A DNA stretch of 64,000 nucleotides from contig NZ_FOJJ01000023.1 in assembly GCF_900111775.1 (NCBI RefSeq), positions 186,001 through 250,000 on the forward strand, written 5' to 3'. The translations under genes were made by a program, and so were the position numbers. Numbering within the stretch: position 1 is the first letter of the stretch; every line of letters starts with the position of its first letter. Source of the DNA: Desulfuromonas acetexigens (GTDB taxonomy: Bacteria > Desulfobacterota > Desulfuromonadia > Desulfuromonadales > Trichloromonadaceae). This document shows, in pieces, positions 7,761 to 15,758 of this stretch. A model generated the notes under the pieces. The model was given only the letters and a program-made list of their open reading frames with translations, ran no database searches and was not told the DNA's origin.

Positions 7761-8656
7761 AAATCACTGATTATTTCCGATTGCGCCGCCGTGAAGCGCA
7801 CCAGGCTGTTGGGCGGAACCGGAACGACCTGTGTGCGCGGGCCGATGGCGCCCGCGTCGACCTGGAACAGGCAGAGATGTTTCACATGATCGACCCCCGC
7901 CACCCCTTCGAGGGCGGCGGCGACTTCGGAGAGGTGCACGTCTTTGCCGAAGGGCCAGCCCGAGGAGGCGGAGCCGTCGCCGACCGGGGCGAAAAAGGTT
8001 TGCAACCGGGCCAGGATCGCTGTCGTCACGTCGGTGGCCGCGCTGCCGGGAGCGCGAACCACCCGCGCCGAGACGGCCACGTCAACCCAGCCCGGCGGCG
8101 CCGCGTGCAGGCGACAGGTAATCAAGCGCCGTTCATCAAGAAAAGCCAGGATCGACGTCAGCAAGGCGCTCAGGGTCGCCGGGTCCGGGTTTGCGACGCG
8201 GGGCACCACCACCAGGCTGACGTGACCGGGGCGGTTTTGTCCGGCGGGCGCGGCATCCAGATCCGTATCCGGCAGGCAACGCACCCGCGCCACCCGGTCG
8301 GCGAAGGCTCGCGTCACCAGAAACTCGAAATCGTCGGCGGTCACCGCCCGCCAGGGGGTTTCGAGATCGGCCAGCACCAGCGCCCGCAGATCCTCGATCG
8401 CTCGCGCCCGATCATTGGCCGCTTCGGCTTCCGGGCGCAGCAGCGCCAGCAGTTGCCGCAAGCTCGCCTCGGGGATGCGGTCGAGGCGATAGATCAGGGA
8501 TTCCCCCAGCCAGGCGAAAAGTTCGAGCAGGGTGATCCCCGGATCGGAAGGGTTGTGGTCGGTCCATTCCGGGCAATAGCGGGGAATCAGCGCCCGCAGT
8601 TCCTCGCTGAGGTCGTCGAAGCGGCGGTCGTCGAGTATCGGCAGCGGGATCGGCAT
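7757..8656 (-). CDS. eCIS baseplate assembly protein J, second copy (TIGR02243-like)
   Basis: A 299-aa baseplate wedge protein. The N-terminus (LPILDDRRFDDLSEELRAL, YCPEWTDHNPSDPGITLLEL, AWLGESLIYRLDRIPE) is the hallmark of putative baseplate assembly proteins of eCIS. The C-terminal part carries the J-type core (FGKDVHLSEVAAALEGVAGVDHV). It corresponds to the Afp12/Pvc12 position. GGAGGAG lies ahead of the ATG inside the end of the previous J gene, which ends only four bases away, so the two are translationally coupled. The protein is short because it lacks the long insert of its partner. Confidence 0.9.
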   Translation of the reverse strand: MPIPLPILDDRRFDDLSEELRALIPRYCPEWTDHNPSDPGITLLELFAWLGESLIYRLDRIPEASLRQLLALLRPEAEAANDRARAIEDLRALVLADLETPWRAVTADDFEFLVTRAFADRVARVRCLPDTDLDAAPAGQNRPGHVSLVVVPRVANPDPATLSALLTSILAFLDERRLITCRLHAAPPGWVDVAVSARVVRAPGSAATDVTTAILARLQTFFAPVGDGSASSGWPFGKDVHLSEVAAALEGVAGVDHVKHLCLFQVDAGAIGPRTQVVPVPPNSLVRFTAAQSEIISDL

Positions 8657-8659
8657 CGG

Positions 8660-11600
8660 CTACTCCTCCAGCACCATTTCGATATCGTGGCTGCCCGAAT
8701 GGGCCAGATGCCCCCGGGGTACGGCCACCCCGTCGCGGCGCACGGTCAGTTCCGTGAAAGCGAGCAGTTCCAGATTCGGCGAGCGGTGCCCCTCGGCGAC
8801 GATGCAAATCAAGTCCACCCCCGGCTGGAAGAGTTGCAGACTGGCGCCGAGAACCCGTCCGGCTTCCAGGGTCCAGGCAACCAGAGGCAGGCGGATCGAA
8901 CCGTCCCGGGCCAAAAGCGCCAGTTCGTCGGCCGACGGCAACGTCTCGTCTTCGGCGAAACCCTGCTCGAAGAGCACGGAGGTCCCCTCGACCGTCAAGG
9001 CGCCGATGAGCAGGCCTCGAACCCAAACGCGCTGGTCGGCGTCGACCACGTCGACGCGATCGCCGACCTTGAAACCGCAGACCGGCAGCAGCCGCTCGTG
9101 CTCCTCGGTACAGGCCTGACCGGCGGCGGTGGCGGCCGTCGGGCCGACCGTCATGGCGTGGGCCAGGGTCAGCCGCAACCGCTCGTCGAAGGTCGCCACC
9201 CGCGCGCCGTCGGGCACCGATTCGGGCAGAGGCGCGGCCAGGGTCAGGTGCCATTGCATAAGACTGCTGCCCAACGACGCCGCGACCACATGCTCGACCC
9301 CGGCAGTCCCCTCAATGACCGCCTGGATTTCAGAAAGATGCACGTCGCGGCCGAGTTCCCAGCCCTCGCCGCGCGGACCACCGGTCAAGGGATGGAGGAA
9401 GGCGCGAAGGTTGGCGATGACCGCCAGCTTGGCTTCGTCGGCCTGGTCCGGACTGGTCGGTACGATCCGCGCCGTCACCGAGGCCTGAACGTATTCCGGT
9501 CCCTTGATGTGCAGCTGCCCGGCCGCAGGCAAATTGACCAGGGCGCGCCCTTCGAGGTAGCGGCGCACGTGGCGGAGCAGCGCCGGGCTCGGAAAGGGCT
9601 TATCCTCGGCGCCTGCGGGGACGATCACCAGCGTCACCCAACCGGCGCTCGGCAGACCGTTAGCGTCCCGGGTCGGCAGGCACCAGGCGCGCGCCACCTC
9701 GCCGCTCGCATCCCGGGCCAGCCAGGCATAATCTTCCAGCGTGACCGCCCGCCCCCGATGCTTGAGGGCGCGGGGGCCGCGCCGCCCGACTTCCGTCACC
9801 GCCTCGGCGGCCGAACCGCCGGAAGCGCTCCAGGGATTGGCTACCTTCTTGATGGCGGCCAAGGTTCCGGTGGGATTGCGCAGCACGGTGATCTCGGCTC
9901 CGGCGACGTTGCCCAGTTCCCCCTGGTGGGTGCGATAGCGCAGCGCCTTGAGATTGTCCCGCCCCGGCGGCAGCACCCGCCCCCGGCGGCCGTCGCCGAA
10001 GCGGATCCCGCCCGTCGTCCAATCCACATCGAAATGGCGGCTACCCGGACCCGAGCCATAGAAATGGGGCACCGGCCGCCAGCGCACCCACAGGCCTTCC
10101 GTGGCCGGGAGGGTCGTGGGGAAATCCGGCGTTTCATCGCCGTCGGCGAGCGCCAACTCCCGTTCCAGCGCCAACAGTTCGTCGCCGGCCGGGCGGTCCG
10201 TCTCCCGCACATAGAGCGCCAAAGGATCGAGGACCGGCGGCCGGAAAAGGGTAAAGGATTGCCCCTCCTTGCCGTTGCCCGAGCCGAGCAGTTCCTCGCT
10301 GACGGTCATGGCGTTGACCACCGGCACGATATTCGGGCGAATCGAGCGCAGGTAGGGTCCGGCCAGGGCCGCCGGAAGGGCCTTTTCCGCCTCGGCGACG
10401 TCGGCGACGCGTCGCCAGAGATAACGCGCCGGCGGATCGCCGCCGAGATCGACGGAAGCGGAGGCGTCGAGAGTGAAAGTCGCTTCGGCCCCGGCGGCGA
10501 GAACGACCCGGTCCGCTCCGGCCTCGGCCAGCAGAGGGCTCGACGACAGCAGGCGCCAGTGGTAGCGCACGATCTCACGGCCGGAGATTTCGGCGGAGGC
10601 GGAAGCATCCAGGGTCACGGCGGCTTCCGGCGCGCTCACGGTCAGGTCGATCCTACCGCCGGCGGCGGCCCGGGGCGGTTGCAGGGTCCAGTGGTAACGG
10701 GCGACCCGCACCCCCTTGGCCGCCGTGGAAGACGAGCCGTCGAGACGCAGGGTCGTCGTCGCCTCGCCATCGACGGTCAACGTCAGATCGGCGGGAGCCG
10801 TCGCCGTCGGCGGCCGCACATGGGGCCGCACCCGCAGCCAGACCGCTTGAGTGCCGAAGAAAGTCGCCCGCGCCTGCCCCTCGGGACCGTAGAAGCCGAG
10901 ATAGCCGCGCCGGGTCAGGCCGAAACTTTCATCGGAAACGGGCAAGGGGCGCCAATCCTGCTCGGCGCCGCTCCAGTATTCCCACCAGAGCAGCGGCGCC
11001 GCACCCCCCGCGCCGCGCTCCTCGTCCACTTCGATCAGCAGCCGCACCCACTCGCCGACAGGAAAAATTTCGCTGAAAGCGAAATAGAGCGCGGGAAGGT
11101 CGAGTTCTCCGGCAAAGGGGGAAAGGGGCAACGGTTGATTCAGGCCCGTCACCTGATCGACCCGAGTGTGCAGGGCGGACGGCGGGGCGGGGGCAGCGGA
11201 AGCGCTGCGGTAATCGCGATAACTGACTGTCAACTTTTTCACCAGCGGCGGCCGGGCCACGGGAATGCGGACCTCTCGGAAGTAGGAATCAGCCCAGAAG
11301 CCCCCGGCGATGATTCGCGCCCGCAGCCACAAGCCCTCTTCCTGACCGACCTGGGTCGCGGCGAAGGCTTCCGCTCCGGAGGGGGACGTAAAAGAAACCT
11401 TTAACCCGGCGCCGCCCTGAGTGAAGCCGCGGGTTTCGTCTTTGAAATCGAGAATCGTGCCGGTGACGGCGGAACGACTGCTGGTGCCGAGAACCTTCCA
11501 GCCCGAGGCGGCGGCGTAGGCCCATTCGACCCGCAGATTGGTCAGTTCCGTGCCGCTGTCGCCGGCGTCGAGGCCGATGAGATCGAGGTTGAGCTCGACG

Positions 11601-12655
11601 GTCGCGCCTTCCTTGGCGAAGGCCTCGTCGCAGCGCAGGTAAAAGGCGTCGAGCCGCCCCGGTCCCTGGCCGAAGGGGAAGAACTCGTCCGCCGTTGGCA
11701 GGGGCAACAAGGCGCTACCGGCATGAATGGCGCATTGCAGCAGATCGGCCGGACGCGGTGGGGCGCTGGCGATGACGATGTTCCGCCCGACCGTCAGCGT
11801 CGCGATTTCCGGCAAATGCTCGCGGGCGCTGCCGCCGGTCAAGCGGCAGGCGAGATGGGCCGTGGTGATTTTATCGGCGAAGGGGTAGGGAACCAGGAGC
11901 GGAAGCTTGCTGAAAACGACGGAGCCGTCCCGGGAAAAATCGGCGGTGTTGTCGACCACGCTCCCCTGCCCCTCCGTGACCAGATTCCGCCAGATGGTGC
12001 CGTCGAAATAGAGCCATGAAACCCGCCAGCCGTCGCTGGCCGGGTTTCCCGGTGGGGCATAGGTGAAATTCAGGGTCAGTTCGGCATTTTCGCGGCTGAC
12101 GTCATCGTCGAATTCGAAGAGGGCGGCGTCGCTCAGGTAGAGGAGGCGCTCCCGTTCCACTTCTCCGGCGAAGGCGGCGAAAGACCCGCTGTCGGTGCCC
12201 CCGGCGATGTTGATGCGATCGCTGATCTTGACGGGATCGACGGCCAGGCAGGCGGTGAGGACGCCCTTGATGACGTTGAGATCCCGCTCGGTCTCGAAAA
12301 CAATCTCCGGGCGGTCGGCGGTCTTCTTCGTCGCCACCTGGGTGCCGGCGACCACCCGGGTCACGCCTGCGGCGTCCTTGGCCGGAGTGAAGACCACCTC
12401 CGCCGAGGCCGGGCGCGGCGGCAATGGCTCGACCCCGGCTTCGTTGAGGAAAGCGAGAAAATGTTTTTCCGGCAGGCGGTTGAGGCGCTGGATAATCAGT
12501 TCCGAAAGCCGTCCGAAGATCCGCGTCATGGCTTCGCCGGGACGGGGCACACCGGCGGCGGGCGCGCCGCTCAAGCCGGTTTGTTCCAGCTCGGCGCGCA
12601 CATAGGCGGCGACTTCGTCGGCCGTTTGTTTGAATATCAGCGGTTGCTCGGCCAT
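8660..12655 (-). CDS. large eCIS baseplate J protein with three inserted PKD-like repeats
   Basis: A 1331-aa baseplate wedge protein (Afp11/Pvc11 position). The N-terminus (ELIIQRLNRLPEKHFLAFL) and the late J core (YRTHQGELGNVAGAEI, GRDVHLSEIQAVIEGTAGVEHV) match the eCIS baseplate family. Residues ~622-755 hold an insert of three PKD/K319-like repeats, recognisable from LRLDGSSST, TLDASASAEI and TLDASASVDL cores and the ends RYHWTL, RYHWRL and RYLWRR. Such Ig-like repeats are normally on exposed adhesins, so the insert probably projects from the baseplate. CAGGAG precedes the ATG. The gene is followed at four bases by the shorter J protein. Confidence 0.9.
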   Translation of the reverse strand: MAEQPLIFKQTADEVAAYVRAELEQTGLSGAPAAGVPRPGEAMTRIFGRLSELIIQRLNRLPEKHFLAFLNEAGVEPLPPRPASAEVVFTPAKDAAGVTRVVAGTQVATKKTADRPEIVFETERDLNVIKGVLTACLAVDPVKISDRINIAGGTDSGSFAAFAGEVERERLLYLSDAALFEFDDDVSRENAELTLNFTYAPPGNPASDGWRVSWLYFDGTIWRNLVTEGQGSVVDNTADFSRDGSVVFSKLPLLVPYPFADKITTAHLACRLTGGSAREHLPEIATLTVGRNIVIASAPPRPADLLQCAIHAGSALLPLPTADEFFPFGQGPGRLDAFYLRCDEAFAKEGATVELNLDLIGLDAGDSGTELTNLRVEWAYAAASGWKVLGTSSRSAVTGTILDFKDETRGFTQGGAGLKVSFTSPSGAEAFAATQVGQEEGLWLRARIIAGGFWADSYFREVRIPVARPPLVKKLTVSYRDYRSASAAPAPPSALHTRVDQVTGLNQPLPLSPFAGELDLPALYFAFSEIFPVGEWVRLLIEVDEERGAGGAAPLLWWEYWSGAEQDWRPLPVSDESFGLTRRGYLGFYGPEGQARATFFGTQAVWLRVRPHVRPPTATAPADLTLTVDGEATTTLRLDGSSSTAAKGVRVARYHWTLQPPRAAAGGRIDLTVSAPEAAVTLDASASAEISGREIVRYHWRLLSSSPLLAEAGADRVVLAAGAEATFTLDASASVDLGGDPPARYLWRRVADVAEAEKALPAALAGPYLRSIRPNIVPVVNAMTVSEELLGSGNGKEGQSFTLFRPPVLDPLALYVRETDRPAGDELLALERELALADGDETPDFPTTLPATEGLWVRWRPVPHFYGSGPGSRHFDVDWTTGGIRFGDGRRGRVLPPGRDNLKALRYRTHQGELGNVAGAEITVLRNPTGTLAAIKKVANPWSASGGSAAEAVTEVGRRGPRALKHRGRAVTLEDYAWLARDASGEVARAWCLPTRDANGLPSAGWVTLVIVPAGAEDKPFPSPALLRHVRRYLEGRALVNLPAAGQLHIKGPEYVQASVTARIVPTSPDQADEAKLAVIANLRAFLHPLTGGPRGEGWELGRDVHLSEIQAVIEGTAGVEHVVAASLGSSLMQWHLTLAAPLPESVPDGARVATFDERLRLTLAHAMTVGPTAATAAGQACTEEHERLLPVCGFKVGDRVDVVDADQRVWVRGLLIGALTVEGTSVLFEQGFAEDETLPSADELALLARDGSIRLPLVAWTLEAGRVLGASLQLFQPGVDLICIVAEGHRSPNLELLAFTELTVRRDGVAVPRGHLAHSGSHDIEMVLEE

Positions 12656-12687
12656 GCCTCGGGCTCCTGAATGGATTCATCATTTCC

Positions 12688-12710
12688 CCCCTCTCCCAGC
12701 GGGAGAGGGG
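12688..12710. repeat. GC-rich perfect hairpin repeat between gp25 and baseplate J genes
   Basis: Ten-base arms CCCCTCTCCC and GGGAGAGGGG flank AGC. This is the common intergenic gggagagggg-type repeat of proteobacteria. It has no T-run and interrupts the otherwise tight run of baseplate genes, so it may limit read-through to the large J gene. Confidence 0.65.
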
Positions 12711-12728
12711 CCGGGGGTGAGGGCGTTC

Positions 12729-13133
12729 TCACTCCCCGCCTTCCCCGCCTCGTTCCAAATAGAAGGGGTAAACCAGGTTGTAGCGGCTGTCGGTGGTTTT
12801 CACTTTGTAGGCGATGTCGATGAGGATCGTTGCCGGGGCGTCCGGGTCGGGGCGGACGCTGACGCTTTCCAGATCGATGCGCGGCTCCCAGCGGCGCAGG
12901 GCGGTTTCGACGTGAAAACGGATCAGTCCGGCGGTGCGCACGTTGTTCGGGGCAAAGACGTAATCGTGAATGCCGCAGCCGAAATCGGGGCGCATCAGTC
13001 GCTCACCCGGCGCCGTTTCGAGAATGATCCGAATCGCCTGACGAATATCCTCTTCATGACGGGCCAGGGCGATCTCCCCGTTTTCCAGGGAAACAGGATA
13101 GTTCCAGCCGACGCCGAGAAATTCGCTGCCCAT
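12729..13133 (-). CDS. eCIS baseplate wedge protein, gpW/gp25 family
   Basis: A 134-aa protein of the gp25/gpW lysozyme-fold baseplate family (Afp9/Pvc9). Typical elements are the start FLGVGWNYPV, the EDIRQAIRIILETAPGERLMRPDFG block that carries the EPR-like loop (here ERLMRP), and LRRWEPRIDLESV. gp25 organises the triangle of the inner baseplate and starts sheath assembly. GGGAGCC lies ahead of the ATG, and the previous gene ends two bases before the start. Length agrees with the family. Confidence 0.92.
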   Translation of the reverse strand: MGSEFLGVGWNYPVSLENGEIALARHEEDIRQAIRIILETAPGERLMRPDFGCGIHDYVFAPNNVRTAGLIRFHVETALRRWEPRIDLESVSVRPDPDAPATILIDIAYKVKTTDSRYNLVYPFYLERGGEGGE

Positions 13134-13135
13134 GC

Positions 13136-14044
13136 TCAGGCTCCCTTGACGAAAATGGTGCTTTGCGTGCCGGGCACCGCCGGAACGACCGGCGGCGAAG
13201 TCGGCGCGCCCATATTGCCGACATGCGTATGGGTATTGAAAATCGTCAGCAAGGTTTCGTTGACCAGGGCCAGAGAGGCGCCGGTGCCAAGCTTGACGGA
13301 GGAACTGTCGAGGGTCACTCCGGAGGGGGCCGAGATGGTGGCGCTGCCGCTGACGCTGATCGTCATATTCCCCCCCACCTGCTGCTCGGCGTTGCCGCTC
13401 ACCTGAACCTTGAGGGCACCGGCGTTGGCGTCGAACTCCAGTTTGTTGCCGCCGCTGTCGGCGAGGGTCGCCTTGCCGCCGGCGTCATCGAAGGTCAGGG
13501 TGTGGCCGCCGGCGGTCTTCAGTTCGATATTCCCCTGGCCGCCTTCGTCATCAAGAGTCAACTTGTGCCCCCCTTGGCTGATGATCTCCACCTTGGCCGC
13601 CTGATTCTCGGTGTCGTCAACAAGGCGGATAATGTGGCCGCCGCGGGAATGGATGGCGCGGATGTGATTTTGTCCCTCGCCGTCCATGCTTTCCGGCGGC
13701 GTATCCTCGCTGTTCCAGAGCGATCCGATGACGATGGGCCGCCCCGGATCGCCGTGCTCGAAGGCCACCAATACCTCGTCACCGACTTCGGGGATGAAAA
13801 AGCTGCCCCGTCCCGCCCCGGCGAAGAGGGTGGCGATCCGCGCCCAATAGCTGTGCGCCCGGTCGTCGCCGTCGGTAACGGACACCCCGGCCCCGGAGTC
13901 GATACGCCAGGGGAAATCGACCTTGACCCGGCCGAGCCCGTCGGGGTCGCGGATGTCCCGGACGATGGCCGTCGCCACCCCGCCGATTTGACGGCGGTCC
14001 GAGGCTTCGCGGCCGACGCCGCGCATCAGTTCGACAATGCTCAT
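13136..14044 (-). CDS. eCIS spike protein, gp5/VgrG-like (phage baseplate assembly protein V type)
   Basis: A 302-aa spike protein. The N-terminal OB fold is clear (GVATAIVRDIRDPDGLGRVKVDFPW, ending WARIATLFAG, GSFFIPEVGDEVLVAFEHGDP with the family GDP-x-RP-x-V-IGSLWN ending). It is followed by a β-helix region with repeated TLDDEGGQ, TFDDAGGK and LADSGGN units, and a tip rich in SGSATISAPSG. It combines with the gpD-like neighbour to form a gp27-gp5 type spike; in Afp these two are one gene (Afp8). Its ATG overlaps the stop of that gene (ATGA). No separate PAAR tip gene was found nearby, so the β-helix C-terminus may serve as tip. Confidence 0.92.
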   Translation of the reverse strand: MSIVELMRGVGREASDRRQIGGVATAIVRDIRDPDGLGRVKVDFPWRIDSGAGVSVTDGDDRAHSYWARIATLFAGAGRGSFFIPEVGDEVLVAFEHGDPGRPIVIGSLWNSEDTPPESMDGEGQNHIRAIHSRGGHIIRLVDDTENQAAKVEIISQGGHKLTLDDEGGQGNIELKTAGGHTLTFDDAGGKATLADSGGNKLEFDANAGALKVQVSGNAEQQVGGNMTISVSGSATISAPSGVTLDSSSVKLGTGASLALVNETLLTIFNTHTHVGNMGAPTSPPVVPAVPGTQSTIFVKGA

Positions 14045-15129
14045 CGTCCGTTCCTCTTCACTTCAAAGCTGGTGCGGTAACCGCTGCCGTCGATGGTGTG
14101 AGTCGCCGAGGTCACGTAATAGTGGCCGCTGAAGGTTTCGCCAACCCCTTTGATGGCGACCACGGTCCGCGCCGAAAGTTTCGGGTTGCCGTCGCAGGTT
14201 CCCCGACCGCTGATGAATTCGATGGAGCTTGCCTCCAGCTTGGCCTTGGCCAGCAGTTCCGCTTCTTCCTGGGTAGTCGCCAGATGATCGTCCACGACCT
14301 GTTCGTTCTTACCGTTGATCTCCTCGGCGATCTGCGAGGCGCTCTTTTTCCCCAGCTTGCCCCGCTCGGCGCCGGGATCGGCCGTCCCTTCGATGGGTTC
14401 CTTGCCGCGCCCGAGGGAAGTCTGCGCGGCCCGAACCTTGACATGAGTCACCTTGCGGTAGGTTGAAAGGGTCGGTGAGAAACTCAACAAATCGAGTCCC
14501 CATTCCAGGGTCAACTCGGGGCCGGCTCCCCTGAGGTAGGCCGGCAGTTCGAAATGGAGGGTGTTTTCCTTGACCACCAGCTCGTAACCGATACGCTCGG
14601 CCCGCTTCTGCAGAAAGGCGGCGTAGGTATCGTTCCCCGACGAAACCAGGGGGTACTTGGTGCTGGTCTCCTGGACCCTGGCGCCGAGCTTGCGGGTTTC
14701 GGCGATCTTTTTCGCCATGTCGCTGTCGGTCTTGTTTTCGAAGGAGAGGGTCTCGCACTGGTTGAGCAGTCGGTCGTAAAGGCTGCGCCCTTGCACCGTC
14801 AAAGTCGGCATACCCGTTTCCGGAAAACTGAGGCTGACGCTGGTGATGACCCCCTTGAATTTCTGCATTTTCGCGCCACGAAAACCGAGCTCGATGGTCA
14901 CTTCCCCCCCCTCGCGGAAGGTGTCGCTGTCGAACCACTTCAGTTTGGCGCCCCCGGCGAAGCGACCGCTTTCGGGATGGCGCTCGCGCAGGGAAAAGGT
15001 GAAGCTGTCGGCGCTATTACAGTTGTCGGTCAGGCTCAGCGAGAGGATATCGGCATTGAAGCCGAGGCGCAGATCCTCCCCCCCCACGGTAATCTTGTAA
15101 TCGGGTATATACCCGCTTATCCCCGCCAT
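14041..15129 (-). CDS. eCIS hub protein, gpD/gp27-like (late control D)
   Basis: A 362-aa member of the phage late-control-D / gp27 family. It has the standard start (PDYKITVGGEDL, SLSLTDNCNSADSFTFSL), the middle block VTSVSLSFPETGMPTLTVQGRSLYDRL (shown here in parts) and the C-terminal GETFSGHYYVTSATHTID. gp27-like proteins form the trimeric hub that joins the tube to the spike. The gene overlaps its downstream partner gp5/VgrG by four bases and starts ten bases after the LysM gene. The ribosome site is weak, so translational coupling is likely. Confidence 0.9.
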   Translation of the reverse strand: MAGISGYIPDYKITVGGEDLRLGFNADILSLSLTDNCNSADSFTFSLRERHPESGRFAGGAKLKWFDSDTFREGGEVTIELGFRGAKMQKFKGVITSVSLSFPETGMPTLTVQGRSLYDRLLNQCETLSFENKTDSDMAKKIAETRKLGARVQETSTKYPLVSSGNDTYAAFLQKRAERIGYELVVKENTLHFELPAYLRGAGPELTLEWGLDLLSFSPTLSTYRKVTHVKVRAAQTSLGRGKEPIEGTADPGAERGKLGKKSASQIAEEINGKNEQVVDDHLATTQEEAELLAKAKLEASSIEFISGRGTCDGNPKLSARTVVAIKGVGETFSGHYYVTSATHTIDGSGYRTSFEVKRNGR

Positions 15130-15139
15130 AGGCCGCGAC

Positions 15140-15757
15140 TCACTCGATGGCGGGGATGACCAGCACCTGGCCCGGATACAGGGTCAAGGGGTCGTCGATG
15201 CCGTTGACGAGGGCGATCGGCCGCCAGTTGCCGGGGTCGCCGTATTCTCGGCCGGCGATGCCGCTCAGGGTGTCGCCGCGCCGCACGGTGCGCCGCTTGT
15301 CGAAGGTGGCCGAGCGATTTTTCCCCGCCTGTTCGGTCCCTTCGGTGAACTCCTTGAAGGTGACGTCGACGGTCGCCCGCGCCGGGATGCCGCTGGCGTA
15401 AAAGAGGGTGAAGCGCTGCTCGGCCCGCTCCAGCACCCCCATGAAGTTGAGATCGCCCCAGGTGAAGAGGACCACCGGCGGCGCGTGCAATTCGGGGTCG
15501 ATGTCGAGCAGGCGCGTCACCTTGCGGGTGTGCTCGCGCACGTCGCTTCCCTTTTCAAAGGTGTCGAAAAAAAGCTGCATGGTCAGGGTGCGGCTGTTCC
15601 CCTTGACGAATTGCAGGGGCGGCGACGGCAGGCCGGGAATGGCCACCTCGGCGAACTGGTTCGATCCGGAGAGGCGGTACTCGTTGGGATTGAAGAGGAC
15701 TTCCACCGCCCCGCCGCCGCCGATGACCACGCTGATATTGGCTTTTTCCAGTTTCAT
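15140..15757 (-). CDS. eCIS tube-initiator protein with LysM domain (Afp7/Pvc7-like)
   Basis: A 205-aa protein with the contractile-injection-system tube N-terminal domain (VEVLFNPNEYRLSGSNQF, TFEKGSDVREHT) and a C-terminal LysM motif (RRGDTLSGIAGREYGDP ... YPGQVLVIP). In Afp/PVC this protein joins the inner tube to the spike hub, with LysM acting in particle assembly rather than peptidoglycan binding. I use the ATG at 15757, just past the upstream stop; a TTG start ten codons earlier would overlap the previous gene. Its place between the Q-R-K repeat gene and the hub gene is the standard one. Confidence 0.9.
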   Translation of the reverse strand: MKLEKANISVVIGGGGAVEVLFNPNEYRLSGSNQFAEVAIPGLPSPPLQFVKGNSRTLTMQLFFDTFEKGSDVREHTRKVTRLLDIDPELHAPPVVLFTWGDLNFMGVLERAEQRFTLFYASGIPARATVDVTFKEFTEGTEQAGKNRSATFDKRRTVRRGDTLSGIAGREYGDPGNWRPIALVNGIDDPLTLYPGQVLVIPAIE

Positions 15758-15758
15758 C

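Noticed and set aside
7721-11404. 1227-aa plus-strand open frame across the baseplate genes
   Set aside because: High-GC antisense shadow of two baseplate J genes that have clear family motifs; rich in Arg/Gly/Gln with no conserved pattern.
13136-14044. VgrG of a type VI secretion system
   Set aside because: The fold is similar, but the neighbours (two sheaths, LysM tube-initiator, DUF4157 cargo, AAA+ ATPase, Pvc16) define an eCIS; no TssJLM membrane complex is present.
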